Assembly: GCF_921293095.1 (NCBI RefSeq) | Contig: NC_060252.1 | Span: 82,604,866 to 82,668,865 of the forward strand | Reading direction: 5' to 3' | DNA length: 64,000 nt | Origin: Ischnura elegans | Taxonomy: Eukaryota > Arthropoda > Insecta > Odonata > Coenagrionidae | Shown: positions 46,348-57,569 of the stretch, piece after piece | Numbering within the stretch: the first letter of the stretch is position 1 | Layout of the letters: every line of letters starts with the position of its first letter | Translations under genes and position numbers: made by a program | The notes under the pieces: generated by a model | Databases searched by the model: none | What the model saw: only the letters and a program-made list of their open reading frames with translations | What the model was told of the DNA's origin: nothing

Positions 46348-46720
46348 TATTTTAATGTCTATCCAGAATGTCTATCAATGGGTCTAGAAAGGAAATTCTG
46401 ACTAGAGAAACAACAAATATGGTCACTGAAGTGCATACATATGAGTTTGTATGTATATACAGTCATATTTTTGTTATCCCTGAACACCTATTAAGCTAAC
46501 TTTGTGACATTTGTTTCAATATTATTACAAGTTAAAATCGGGTCATTCTTTTTGGGACAAACTGTATTTTAATGTCTATCCAGAATGTCTATCCATGGGT
46601 CTAGAAAGGAAATTCTGACTAGAGAAACAACAAATATGGTCACTGAAGTGCATACATATGAGTTTGTATGTATATACAGTCATCTTTTTGTTATCCCTGA
46701 ACACCTCTTAAGCTAACTTA
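46287..46720 (+). repeat. 217 bp tandem duplication of mariner end and flank
   Basis: GTGACATTTGTTTCAATA begins each copy (46287 and 46504). Each contains the mariner right terminal repeat and about 155 bp of neighbouring DNA ending TTAAGCTAACTT. Only a handful of differences separate the copies, so the duplication is recent relative to the element. Confidence 0.9.
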
Positions 46721-46729
46721 ATTGTCCTC

Positions 46730-47420
46730 CTAATGTCTCAAGTAGGTAGGTTTTGTGTCCGATTTCCTTATAATTGTTGCCGGTAGAAGAAGTGCTGCCA
46801 ATAAAAATTGCTCTACTCTTGCGACATTGTTAATTCGTGAGGAGGCAAAAATTGGGCAATGTAGGTTAGCGAGAATTCTCTTTCTTACCTACCCAGCCTT
46901 AATCCATCCATATCATAGGTGAAAAGTTTACAGCTACTAAAAGCTGATGGTACCTACATAAAAGTGTGACAAATCGAAATACATAATAATTATAAAAAAC
47001 GAAAATTGATTCAATAGGCCAAATTAACATATAATCAGATGAGTCTTTTTTGCCTATATTAAGTACACATCTTTATAAGTATACATCTATAAGTATATAT
47101 GTATACGAATCAAGATGGGAGCGAGTGAAATCCTGACTAGAGAAATCCCCCAAAAAATAAATAAAACTTCTTTTTACCTGAGACTGGGCTCAAAAAAATA
47201 TTTAGTTATTCAGTGAAAATAAACAAATTTGCTTTAATTTTCGATTGGGTAGCCGCCCATCTTTCTTAAGAGTTCGCAAATTTGGACAAACTATGCTTCG
47301 TTAGTTCCATCTTTTCATTTTTTTGTTCATGTTTAGTATAAAACTAAATGCTTTGTGAGCCCACCCTTGGGCAAGAAGAAGTCTAGCATACAAATATGAA
47401 ACCTTTAATTATTAAGTATT
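46730..47420. other. AT-rich spacer
   Basis: Nothing recognised. Confidence 0.4.
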
Positions 47421-47435
47421 TATAAATACGTACAC

Positions 47436-47670
47436 GTATGGTTGGAAGAAAATTACTTTGCTTTTCTACAAAACACACACTTTATGCCGACTAGTTTCGG
47501 TACACTGTACCATTTTCAAGACTAGTGAACTAGTCACTAGTCTTGAAAATGGTACAGTGTACCGAAACTAGTCGGCAATAAAGTGTGTGTTTTGTAGAAA
47601 AGCAAAGTAATTTTCTTCCTACCATTTAATGGAATTCAACAAAGTAAAGACCTCAACAATTCAGTGCATC
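47436..47670 (+). mobile_element. Hairpin retroposon-like insertion, copy 6
   Basis: Arms 47438-47528 and 47534-47625 are nearly identical inverted copies (one substitution, one indel), followed by a 45 nt tail starting TTAATGGAATTCAACAAAG. The perfect 12 bp duplication AAATACGTACAC lies at 47424-47435 and 47671-47682. The right arm reads CTTGAAAAT, GGTAC/GTACC stem, GAAAC and GTCGGC at 47542-47575; the left arm holds the complement. Confidence 0.9.
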
Positions 47671-47689
47671 AAATACGTACACATTTATT

Positions 47690-48225
47690 TGGTTTTTGCA
47701 TTCGCTTTTGTGGTATCTCTTGACATTCATATATATAATTCTATTCACCCCTACACATGACAGTTTCTTCCCCCTTCTCCCCGAGGGAGAGATAGCAAAC
47801 CAACCACGCTGGCGGCACTGGGGCAAGAAAGCACAAGCAGGCTTCTTCCCTTCTTCTCCTCCACTCCAACACCTTCACTTTCATCCATCTACCTTCCATC
47901 AGCCCGGCGAGAGAGAGTGAAGTGGGGCGGACGGAATCCTAGGGGTCCACATCTCACGCGTGAGAAAACCCCATCCCCCCGCCCTCGACCCCTCCATTTC
48001 CTCCCGAAATAAAAGCATTTGTCAAGCAGTAATCTTCTCTTATGGTGGCACTGAGGGAGGGTGGGAAGGAGGAAAGAAAAAGAGAGTGGGGAAGCTATGT
48101 GGGGAGAGGAAAAGGGAAAAAGTTTCCAGCAGGACCGAGGCAGGTGGAGAGTCGTATAAGAGGGTCAGAGTCGTAGGAAACCATGGGTGATTTCTTGCAT
48201 ATTACACGTAAAACTACCTCTACTA
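47690..48225. other. Unassigned spacer
   Basis: GC-richer with C-rich and GA-rich patches. No gene recognised. Confidence 0.4.
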
Positions 48226-48228
48226 ATA

Positions 48229-48866
48229 CAATAGGGTAGTTTCCTTCATCATAGAAAACGAAAGGCATTGATTGGGATTCGATACCCAACATTAGTGTAT
48301 TCATAATATACAAATTATTTGGTTTTAGAAATCCCAGTTTAGACGAATTTCAATGGTCAATTTTAACCTCGTTTGAAAAAGGCCAGATAGGGGCCCATGC
48401 GATGTCACTCCACGTGACGTCACAAGGACCTAGATGCTATACGAGTAGATATGAATTTTACATCGTCTGAGATTACCAATACATGCATGAGGCACAGAGG
48501 TCAGTCACGTATTAAAATTGCCTAAGGTCGGAAAGTTTCCTTCGTTTGATAGGGTATTAATAATCCTTGCTTGCTAGCAGGCTACTCTACGCTACCGCCA
48601 TGCTCGGTAGCAAGCAGCCTGCATCGTAGCGGCGTTCATAGCCTCGCACCCAGGTAGCCTCACACAGCAACAGCCAGACGTCACACGGGCTTTTCCCAGC
48701 ATTCATACTTAGCCGTCGCGGTTTCGCGCCCTTGGAAATTTCCGCTTTTCATTTGATCGCGAAAAATAGATATCGTCATTTCAATATCTAAAAGCACGAA
48801 ATATGTACTCAAGCAGTAACAGTTTCTCGATTAAGGCAATAAAAATAATAGTAAACCACCGTATTG
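48229..48866 (+). mobile_element. 638 bp DNA transposon, inverted pair with 57777
   Basis: Ends CAATAGGGTAGTTTCC and the complement of CAATACGGTGGTTTAC. The whole body aligns with 57777-58435 in reverse orientation (for example ACATCGTCTGAGATTACCAA, GTGACGTCAC, CCTATCAAACGAAGGAAAC on the other strand). No transposase and no clear target duplication. Superfamily undetermined. Confidence 0.8.
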
Positions 48867-48885
48867 TTATTATTTAAGTATTCTT

Positions 48886-49200
48886 GTGGCATTCGAAATG
48901 TGGTGCTTCAGAAGAATGATGAGGATCAAAGGTATGGATCGCGTTAGTAACGAGGAAGCAGGAGAGAAGTTAAGCCTTAAGAAAATCTTGGCTAGAAGAA
49001 GGAACAACCTTATAACCCATATCTTGAGATGTGATAGCCTGATGAAGAGAACCGTCGAGGTACGAGTAGATGGCAAGAACGGAAAAGGACGATCTCGAAT
49101 TAAATACATAGAATAGGTAAAGAAGAATGTGAAAGATAAGAGATACGTAGGTGTAATAAGATTACCTGATGGGAGATTTGAGGGTAGAATATCGTCCTCG
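48886..49200 (+). pseudogene. LINE reverse transcriptase C-terminus
   Basis: A frame of 76 codons reads AFEMWCFRRMMRIKGMDRVS, NEEAGEKLSLKKILARRRNN, LITHILRCDSLMKR, then GKNGKGRSRIKYIE. This is the very end of the RTE-like endonuclease-reverse transcriptase protein also represented at 22985, 56640 and 63088. The upstream part is lost at the border of the 638 bp transposon. Confidence 0.85.
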
Positions 49201-49532
49201 GTTGACTAACTTTTCTATTCGATTAAAAATTGATATCTCGAAAAACAGATTACGACCGAAATTTTTCCATCACTGCTCGGCTGTGAAGGATTTTATCTCC
49301 AGTTCTTATTCATCCATGCATACCTAATATGTGCAGAGAAGTATACCATCTGATTTTATTCGTAATCTGGCTTATTTAATGATTTTCTCTGTTTTTTTAA
49401 TTATTATTCTTTTCAATTTATCACGCTTTCTCTACTGGTCTTACCAACTGGAAACTTTTCACCTATGCTGTCGATGGATTAGGAATCTTTGGGCTCTATA
49501 TCTATTTACTCGACCTTTGGCCATCAAAACAC

Positions 49533-49775
49533 GATATCGATTTTAATCGAGATCGACTTTAATGGTAATCGATTTTAATCGTCATTAAAATCGTAATCCT
49601 AATCAATTAAAATCGAAATCGATTGGAATAGGTTTGATTTTAATTGGAATCGTTTTCATTATCGATTTGAATCGATTCGATTTTGGATTTGAATATATTC
49701 GATTTTCCATTTGAATCGATACGATTTTTGATCTGGATTTTTCGATTTTAATCGAAATCGATTTTTCCATCAATA
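49533..49775 (+). repeat. AATCGATTTT-type degenerate minisatellite
   Basis: About 240 bp of short, imperfect repeats built around ATCGATTTTAAT in both orientations, so the tract can fold on itself. Not coding. Confidence 0.85.
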
Positions 49776-49779
49776 CTGC

Positions 49780-51115
49780 TGAGTGTTTCATTTTCACCTC
49801 ATGCATTTGTCCCCGTTTCTCTTCCCTCCATTTCTCTTCCTCTCTATTCCATCGGACTACTCTCACCCGATGGATTCGAAGGCGGAGACTTCAGTCTTGC
49901 CCCAGCGGGAGTGCCCGCCTTGCCTCCCCTTACCACGCGCCCTCCCTCCCTGTCCCTGCGAATTTAGGGCCTCCTCCGTTTTATTTATCCTCCGGTGTAA
50001 AAGGGGATGTGAGGGTTGGCGGGGGAAAAGACGCACGTTTCCCCAGAAACATCTTCCAGGAGGCCAATCCCAAAAGCCGAAAATGAAGAGCGCCCGGACT
50101 TGACCTCTTAATCCTTTGGAAAATTTCTTAATGGAGAGTGGGTAATACTTACGTGAAAAGGGTACGATACATTGCTGCTGATTGATGGCTAGTAGAGATA
50201 TTTGCGATCCATAATTCATTGCGTGATGTGGGTATGGCGGAGTTTATGGATTCCTCTCTTTTAACCTTCAAAACATTGTCTATGACTATATTTAAACCTA
50301 TGATGAAGAAAAAATTTCGCTGAACCAGGAATATTTATTCAATAAATATTTAATTACTAAATAGCGTGGAAAATTACTACAGCTGTTTGTATCTTATTAC
50401 AATGAATTTCCACAAAGTGAACTGTCAAAAATAAACCTGATACGCTACCTATGTTCCTAAAATCTCATAGCAACTGTATGCCAAACGTCCACGGTTCGAT
50501 TTCTTGTCCAGGGTAATTTGCAAACGGCAATCCATGCATATTTCTCCGCTGTTCACTTGGCAGGCTTTGAAATATTACACTAACCCATGATATCTCAAGT
50601 TGCGAATTAGTGAATTATATTTGGCACAGCACTGCTCAGTGCTCACCCGTTATCCTCGACTAGAGAGTTAGAGAGTACGGGAACAGTTGCCCGGGGTAAA
50701 TTAAAAAGGTAAAATCTAAATATACATCCACTATTCCGAAAACACGTTAATTTCGAAGAGAAAATAATTACCTCTCTCCATTACCGCTACCTTTTCTGTT
50801 AAATTCGTCAAAACATGACTATAAAAAACCATTTTCACTCGGAATAACAAACTACTCGACCACATTAGTTCAACCATAAATATAACTTGCATGAGCGAGG
50901 TTATATCTCATCCCGTGGACATGTAAATGACTATTTCTGAGTATTAGGGGGCAAGTATCTTTTCCTATGCCACGTAGCACAACGAGAATTTATACAAATG
51001 TATTGATAGAGTCCACAGGCTTCACACTATAGTTTAGCCCGGGAACCTCCGATCAATAACGAATCACTCCACCATACTTACACAGTTGTTTAGCTACATG
51101 GAATTGTAAAATAAT
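49780..51115. other. Unassigned spacer
   Basis: GC-rich 49860-50110 with overlapping frames on both strands and no domain. AT-rich after that. Confidence 0.35.
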
Positions 51116-51119
51116 GCCT

Positions 51120-51467
51120 TTATTATTTTTAAATCTCAAAATAGGTGAGATTGCGCAATTGTATTTTTGGTACTCGCTCAAAACTTTCGTTTAATTAAGC
51201 TCAAAATATTAATTATTTCATAAAATTATAATCGCACATTTTCCTACCCTTAATCACTTAATGCCCTTAAAAATCCAGAGTATATGATAAAATCTCGAAA
51301 AGGCTGCATACCCACATAAAATCGTTTTCATGTGCATTCAGAACAACATTTGTGCTGCCATTGCTCTGTATCTAAGGAGTTGCAATCCAATGTTTATGGA
51401 CAAAAAATGGTCAAATGCCTCCCCTACCACTTCCTGAAGTATTGCAGATTATTCCTGGACAACCAGT
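51120..51467 (-). repeat. Dispersed repeat R5, third copy
   Basis: Reverse orientation of the copies at 8565 and 20832 (minus strand: CTTCAGGAAGTGGTAGG, ATGAAAACGATTTT, CTCTGGATTTTTAAG, GAGATTGCGCAAT reading on). Confidence 0.75.
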
Positions 51468-51555
51468 TTATTGTCCTACCGAAGTATTGTTGCATTTTTG
51501 GCACAGTTCCGTCTCTAATTTCCAGCAATTTAATCCCTAAATTATGCAGGAAAAT

Positions 51556-52150
51556 TAGTTCAAAAAGGCATCTATATTAGCTTCATTTCATTATATACAT
51601 TTCCATTTGTTCAAAAAATTCATAAACAGAAAGTATCACAAATAGAATCTTCACTTTTGTAATGCTATCAATTAAAAAAAACTACCGAAACCATTGCGAG
51701 GCACAAGCTTGCTTGGGGTGAATTATGCAATCCAATCCTTAAAGAGAGTAGTTAAGAAGAGTTTTTCTCAAAATCATTTATATTCTCTTCAAATTAGAGG
51801 TACATTTTATTAGAAATTTACATACGAATAAGCACTACGCCAATAGTAATTTTTCCCTAAGTAATGCACTAAAAAGCCGCAACCAGTGCAATGTGCAAGC
51901 TTACTTGAAGTAAATTAGGCATTTATGCAAATCATTTCTTAAATGAAGTATTTAAGGAGAATTTTTCACAAAATAATACGTATATTAGCTTCACTTTAGG
52001 AGATATACATTCATTTTTTAGAAATTTACATTTAAACTTTTAAATAATCTCTTCGCCAATAGTAATTTTCCCTAAGTAATGTGCTAAAAAAAACCGCAAC
52101 CAGCGCTAGCGTTCATGCTTACTTGAGTTGAATGAAACAAAAATCTAATC
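51556..52150 (+). repeat. Tandem repeat, ~190-220 bp unit, about three copies
   Basis: Anchors AAGCTTRCTTG-like strings at 51705, 51895 and 52115. Each is preceded by AATAGTAATTTT(T)CCCTAAG, GTAATG.ACTAAAA and ACCGCAACC-type strings, and followed by GAGAATTTTTC and TATTAGCTTCA. The unit length varies through indels. Confidence 0.75.
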
Positions 52151-52377
52151 ATATGGCGGTCCATTCATTCACGTCGCGATTTTTTCCGGCAAGAGAATGT
52201 TCAGAGTGCATGAACTCTCCCCGTACCCTCGCCATCCTTCCATTCTAAAAGATTCCGAGACGCTCGGGAGATAAATAACAGCCCACTCACGTGCATGCGA
52301 TCAGGGTCTCTGGATTTTTGAGTGCATCCCCGGCTAGCGGATCTGGCAATCGAGTAAGGAGCTGCCTCGGCTCCTCA

Positions 52378-52654
52378 TGGCCGATTCATCATCGCAAACA
52401 AGAAGAGCGTGGATATTGAACCCGCTCCCGAACAAAACGGTCTTCGGCCTGAAAGCCTTCCCGACGAAAACACCCGAAGGAACTCGCTCGAAACACCACC
52501 AAGGGCTCAAGTAAACTACGAGCCAATCTCCCAGACAGTTTCCAGCGGAAGTGCGAATGATCTCGCAATGTGCGGTGGAACGGGTGAATGGAGTTTTGGT
52601 ATGGATCGGAAGGAAATATCCCCGGTGTCTCAGGAGAAAAGATACTTATTTTAG
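52378..52654 (+). CDS. Possible short exon, unrecognised
   Basis: Two frames overlap in a GC-richer island. One of 81 codons (52409-52654) starts MDIEPAPEQNGLRPESLPDE and is acidic/serine-rich. The other of 45 codons (from 52378) starts MADSSSQTRRAWILNPLPNK with a better start context. Neither shows a domain, and neither is preceded by a recognised promoter. At most a candidate exon; transcript evidence is needed to accept it. Confidence 0.15.
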
Positions 52655-52659
52655 GAGAC

Positions 52660-54920
52660 CGTAATACTGGCTATATAGAGTGAAATTTTTCATTAACGTA
52701 GGGCTCAATTCCTCTCTGTATAGCAGCAATGCTAACTGAATCAATCTGGTACAATGATGGTATTATCTCCTTCCTGAATATTAAGTACCTATTAAATAAA
52801 CCTCAAAAATAGGTTAAGTACATCAATCTGTTGTTTAAGCAAATGAATATACATGATAATTGTTTAGAAATTCTTCATATAAAATGAAAAAGTCATTGGT
52901 ATAAAAATGCTAAAAAATAAATCAAACAATATAAAGAACTAAAGGTGGAAATTTGTAATTTATAATACATCTCATTATTCAAAACGTTCAAAGTACACAT
53001 TCTCAACTTTAATCGCCTACTTTTGTGAATTTGTCCGTCTTCTGAGCCACACAATGACTATAATGTCTTAGAATCTCCCAGGGGAGAAGAAATCCCCTGA
53101 ATCAGAGCAAAAAACAGCCTTGACTACTGGAAGTAATATTAAAATTTGCACATGTGTTACAATTAATTATTTTTACTCAGAAAGATCCATGTAGCAACAT
53201 AATAAAGTATGCATATTTTCTTATGACACAGCCTCCCTGTCAAAGACAAAACAATGATGAAGGCACTCAATCGAGAGAAACCGCATCCAGAGACGAACAG
53301 CTCTAAAAAAAAAAACTTCCACTTCTCCCCGAGTGAAATGGACGGGAAGCGGAAATTTCCTGATCCCAGGACCGAACCTTGAGGGACTTCTAAAGTGAAA
53401 GATAGTTGAGTGGGAGGAAAAAAGATGGTGCTCTGGTGCGCACTCACACTAACGCTCGGGGTATGCTCTTTTCTCGGCTATGGGTCTCTCGTCTGACAAG
53501 CAAAAGGTACACACCAGGCCACCACTTCCATACTGCACGCTTCCTGGGTTCCTCCTCCCAACATCAACCACCTCTCCTCCACCCCTACCCTTAAGGCTTT
53601 TTCCAACCCCCAATCCCACTCCTTATATCGTACCCTACAGCTTTCCCTTCCCCCTGTTTTCCGCCAGGGGCCATAAAAACCCCACCCCCTCCAACTCCCT
53701 GAAACCCCTACTCCAAATCCACCACCAGTTCTCCTCTTTACTTTTCCACTCCACGCTGAAAAAGCGCGCCTGGGCTATACGTTCCTACGCCATCCCCGCA
53801 TGAAATATTTACAGAGCCAAGCAATCTCTTGAAAGAGCCACTTAGCCTGCATTAGTTACTATTGGCGGTCTTCTATTGACTACGGGATAAAACTCATTCG
53901 GTCTAAAAGCATTTGAGTGCCGCCTCCCATTCCACTGGGTCCACTATCTCATCCAGACTTTTATTTTTTTCCCACCTTCTTTTCTGCTCCCTCCTCCAAC
54001 CCCTTTTCCATCACTTCTTTTCCCTCTTCTCTTCTTCTTCATCCCACTTGCCTTCCTTCTCTCTATTATTTTCCCACTCCTTCCCTCTCGTTATTCATTC
54101 CTCTTTCTTCGCGCGCGTCTTTCTTGCCTTCCTAAGGTTTCCAGATGCTTTAAACGAAATGTGGGACACAGGAGACGCTGTGGTTTAAGCAGAAATGTCC
54201 AATGAAAACAGGGCCAAGACATGCCTCGCAACGAGAACCTTCAAAGAGCAGTTTTATGTAGCATCAGTGCCTTAGTTTGTTTGTTAAATTGACAGGTAGG
54301 TATTTCAAATCTGCAATTCCAGTGGTCTTATTTGCCATTAATGGAAAATGAGTTCATTAGCCATGCCTATAAAAAAAATTCGTTATAGCTGTTGATATTT
54401 TGTATTGAATTTCAATTTGATCTCGTCCTGTTGCTGTTCACTCGTGACAATGGGGATGCTACTGAATCTATCGATATATCGAAATCTCTCGAAAATCTAT
54501 CGAAATAAGTAAAAACTATTAAATATTATATTTACCTGACCAAAAATCCTTAAAATTGATAATATTTTCGTAAAAAAAAGTTGCAGAGAAAATAATATTA
54601 GAGAGATAATGACGAGTGTCATGAAGCATGCGTCTGCTGAGGTAGCTAATGTATTCTCCCTAAAATTAAAAATATCTCAATATATTGCTTCATCGTTAAT
54701 AATTGAGAATACCTTTCAATTAATTGTAAACATTTCCCTTCCCTCCATTTAACGAATGCCTTTCGCATAATTTCGCACAGCAATGCAGTACACATAAACA
54801 TACTTACACCATCGTCTCCAATGGCAATACTCGGCACTCCTAGTTTTCAGCTTTATCAATTCCGAAGCCTCAACAAGTAATGCTTCTTTCGAGTTAATTC
54901 ACTCCACTTCAATACCACTA
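52660..54920. other. Spacer with pyrimidine-rich tract at 53905-54110
   Basis: The tract is about 200 bp of mainly C/T on the plus strand and generates proline/serine/phenylalanine frames of no significance. The remainder is AT-rich, with a C-rich patch at 53560-53720. Confidence 0.5.
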
Positions 54921-54921
54921 C

Positions 54922-55148
54922 ATTTTTATTTATTTTTTTTATTTTATTTTTTTTATTTTATTTTATTCCCAAACCACCGAATACAGCTCATGTTGGCCAT
55001 TTTACATCGGGGTATTCAACAAATTTAATAATTAAACGCACACGAACAACCATGCCCTGGACAGGGGGAAACCTACCCAGGCGGGACTCGAACCCGCGAC
55101 CTCTTGTTTGGCAGGCGAGGACGTTACCCCGCCGCCACCGAGGCCGGC
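54922..55148 (-). mobile_element. SINE-A copy immediately 3' of tRNA-Glu
   Basis: On the minus strand GCCGGCCTCGGTGGCGGCGG, then GGTAACGTCCTCGCC, box B GGGTTCGAGTCCCG, GCCTGGGTAGG, then a body ending in an A/T-rich AAATAAAATAAA tail. Same orientation as the tRNA gene, starting one base beyond its T-run terminator. Confidence 0.85.
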
Positions 55149-55153
55149 AAAAA
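55149..55153 (-). terminator. RNA polymerase III T-run terminator
   Basis: Five consecutive T on the minus strand, three bases beyond the end of the tRNA, the usual polymerase III stop signal. Confidence 0.75.
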
Positions 55154-55156
55154 GAT

Positions 55157-55228
55157 TTCCCGTACCGGGAATCGAACCCGGGCCTCCCGGGTGAGAGCCG
55201 GGTATCCTAACCACTAGACAATACGGGA
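55157..55228 (-). tRNA. tRNA-Glu (anticodon CTC)
   Basis: All parts of a nuclear tRNA are present. The acceptor stem is TCCCGTA/TACGGGA with discriminator A, the D arm contains TCTAGTGGTTAGGA (box A), the anticodon stem CCCGG/CCGGG surrounds CTCTCAC (anticodon CTC), and the T arm contains GGTTCGATTCC (box B). It is 72 nt, without an intron and without mismatches in the acceptor or anticodon stems. It matches the highly conserved animal tRNA-Glu, so it is presumably functional and decodes GAG. A T5 terminator follows. No other intact tRNA was seen in the window. Confidence 0.97.
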
Positions 55229-55239
55229 GTTTACATCTT

Positions 55240-56630
55240 CGGTTTCAGCTTATCAACCTAAGTAATGGCAGATAAGTGCTTTGCATTATGACTCAGCTCA
55301 TGCTCATAGAATGATAACTTCATAATCCTCTCGATCAACTTCCTTATTTCTGAACCGAATAATCATTAGGGCGTGAATCTGTTACCTCATCTACTCTAAA
55401 TGAATCGTATATCCACGCAGCCAATTACAATGAAGTGCAAGCTTTGTAATCCGTTTGTTCTACTTATATCTTTCCCCAGAGACAAAGAGGGATCGATCAA
55501 AAGATTCTTCTAAACTTACGAGGAGGTGCGTCAGAACTTTTCACTTAATTTAGTTGCAAATCATTTGCTTAACATGGCCAAAGTAAACGCAAATCTGTGA
55601 CATCTAAGGAGAAAGAAGAACTAGGATGCTCTAACGAAGTTTTTCATATAAATATTTCCCTGAACGCAGAGCAAGGTTTGCTACATTTAGATTAGTCTCT
55701 TTCTCTTCTTTTGGTTCCCTTACAATCCCTGATTTGAGTCCGTGTGTTATTTTCAATGTTCTTCATCATTTTCTGTTACTGTTTTATAGCAAGGATGACG
55801 TAGGTGTATTCAAGTCAATTAGGCTAGTTTTTGGAAGGCGATTTGTGGTGGATGAAGAATTCCTATACAGACAAATTATGACAGCCAGGAAAGTCAAAAA
55901 GGGGAAGGAAGAACCGAAAAATTATTGGGATAAAAATGGGATTATTCTCCTCACAGAGAACTGCAACAAAAGTGCCGAAAACAGTGACAGCATTTTGATA
56001 GAAATCATTCTGAATTACGGAGCCTTTCTAAAGAAAACTAAACGAGGATAGTAAAGGGAGAAAATTTTATGAATGAATCTGGCTAATTACACCACTGATA
56101 TCGTAAACCGCTTCCGCGCCGTGATTTCCTTGAATCTAGGATCCTGGTCCTGCATATAGTTTTCATGTCAATGGTTTCACATGACAAAAATACGTAAAAT
56201 AATATGACTTAGAGGTATTTAGCTGGTTACTACTAACAATACTTACATCACTTGAAAATACTGTTGCCTGCCGTTTTCTACCGATATGAATGAATGCATA
56301 TGAGTTGAAGTAAAAAGATATTTAATATTTCATCTCCACCACTTATAATTCATTGCAGTGCTTACTAAATAGCGCGTTTGTCAACTGAAAGACGGAAATT
56401 GAGTTCAAACTCGAGAGAAGCCTTATAACACCCTAAACAAAAATACTTGGAAAGTGAGATGGAAAAGAAACTGGCTCCACGATCCTGAATCTGTAGAATT
56501 TTCACGACTACCTATTACTCCAGGATTATTATCATCATAGTATTCTACCGATTAAGGTAGGTTTCCATGGAGTACTTAGTAAGCATTTTGAGAACCTCCC
56601 TTTTATTCAGGCACCTCCCTCTTCAATTCA
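55240..56630. other. AT-rich spacer
   Basis: A 105-codon frame (55734-56051) has no domain I recognise. Nothing else seen. Confidence 0.4.
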
Positions 56631-56639
56631 CAATGAAGC

Positions 56640-57140
56640 CTTACCCCTTTCATTCTATCTAAAAAATACTATTCTCTTCCTTCCTCTCTCTCTCTCGTTT
56701 ACTCAACATTCTACCTCCTAACACTGTTTTCAACATCCCTCACCCACTGATTTCTCGATCCATCCATAACTTCTGTCTCCTCCGTATCTCATCTAAAAGC
56801 TACCTCTTCTCACCCACCATATCCAGGACTCCGTCGTTCTTCCTCCTCTCGGTCCATTTCACCTTCTCCATTATTCGCCATTCCCACATCACGAATGCCT
56901 ACAGTCTTATCTTGTCCTCCTTCCTAAGTGTCCACGTTTTCGCACCCTAAAGAGCTACACTCCAGATCAAACTTTTCACTAACCTTTTCTTTAACTCTTA
57001 CGTTGTGAACCTCTTGGAAACTCTCATCCTGTTCATGAACGCCTCCTTTGCTAATGCAATTACCTTCCTGATGTCCCTACTGTATCCGCTTTCCTCTAAT
57101 GTGCTGCCTAAATAGTTGAATTTACTCTGGGACAAGCTTA
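56640..57140 (-). pseudogene. LINE reverse transcriptase C-terminus
   Basis: On the minus strand KKRLVKSLIWSVAL, stop, GAKTWTLRKEDKIRL, stop, AFVMWEWRIMEKVKWTERRK and NDGVLDMVGEKR align with the conserved end of RTE-like endonuclease-reverse transcriptase proteins (consensus ..YGSETWTLRK..AFEMWCWRR..). Stops replace conserved residues, so it is dead. A CTCTCTCTCT run lies at the lower-coordinate end. Confidence 0.85.
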
Positions 57141-57339
57141 AGAAAATACAACACCCTCTCTCTCTCTAGATCGGTCGTACAATGTATTTATTCGTAATAT
57201 ATCATGAGAAAATGCGGAGGTAAAATTTTCTAATTTGAATTATTGGCGAATGTCGAAAGAGTCTAACTTCTTTCCCGGAAAATTTAAAGGTAATAGCATC
57301 GAAGATTTTAAAACGATTAAAAGTCAAGAGAAGAGATCG

Positions 57340-57505
57340 GTCCAGCCGGAGTATTCCGTCCCTTCGACCTTCCGTCCTCTATCTCCTCTTCGTTATCTTC
57401 ATTTAATTCCACACCCACATTTTTCCACTCTTCTCGTCTTCCTTCCAAGGCGTCCACGTTTCCACGCCATTAAGCGCTGTGCTACGTATCGGATTCTTTG
57501 GTAGC
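57340..57505 (-). pseudogene. Short LINE C-terminal fragment
   Basis: Minus strand RSTALNGVETWTPWKEDEKS repeats the GxETWTLRKEDE box of the neighbouring remnant, so this is a separate fragment of the same LINE family. It is frameshifted and stopped soon after. Confidence 0.7.
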
Positions 57506-57569
57506 CTTCTCTTAAAATTTCAAAACAAGAAAATTGACGATTTATTGAGGCAATAAAAATCAACAAAAC

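Noticed and set aside
54990..55148. Second tRNA next to tRNA-Glu
   Set aside because: Has box B, but no acceptor or anticodon stem pairing; it continues into a SINE body and A/T-rich tail.
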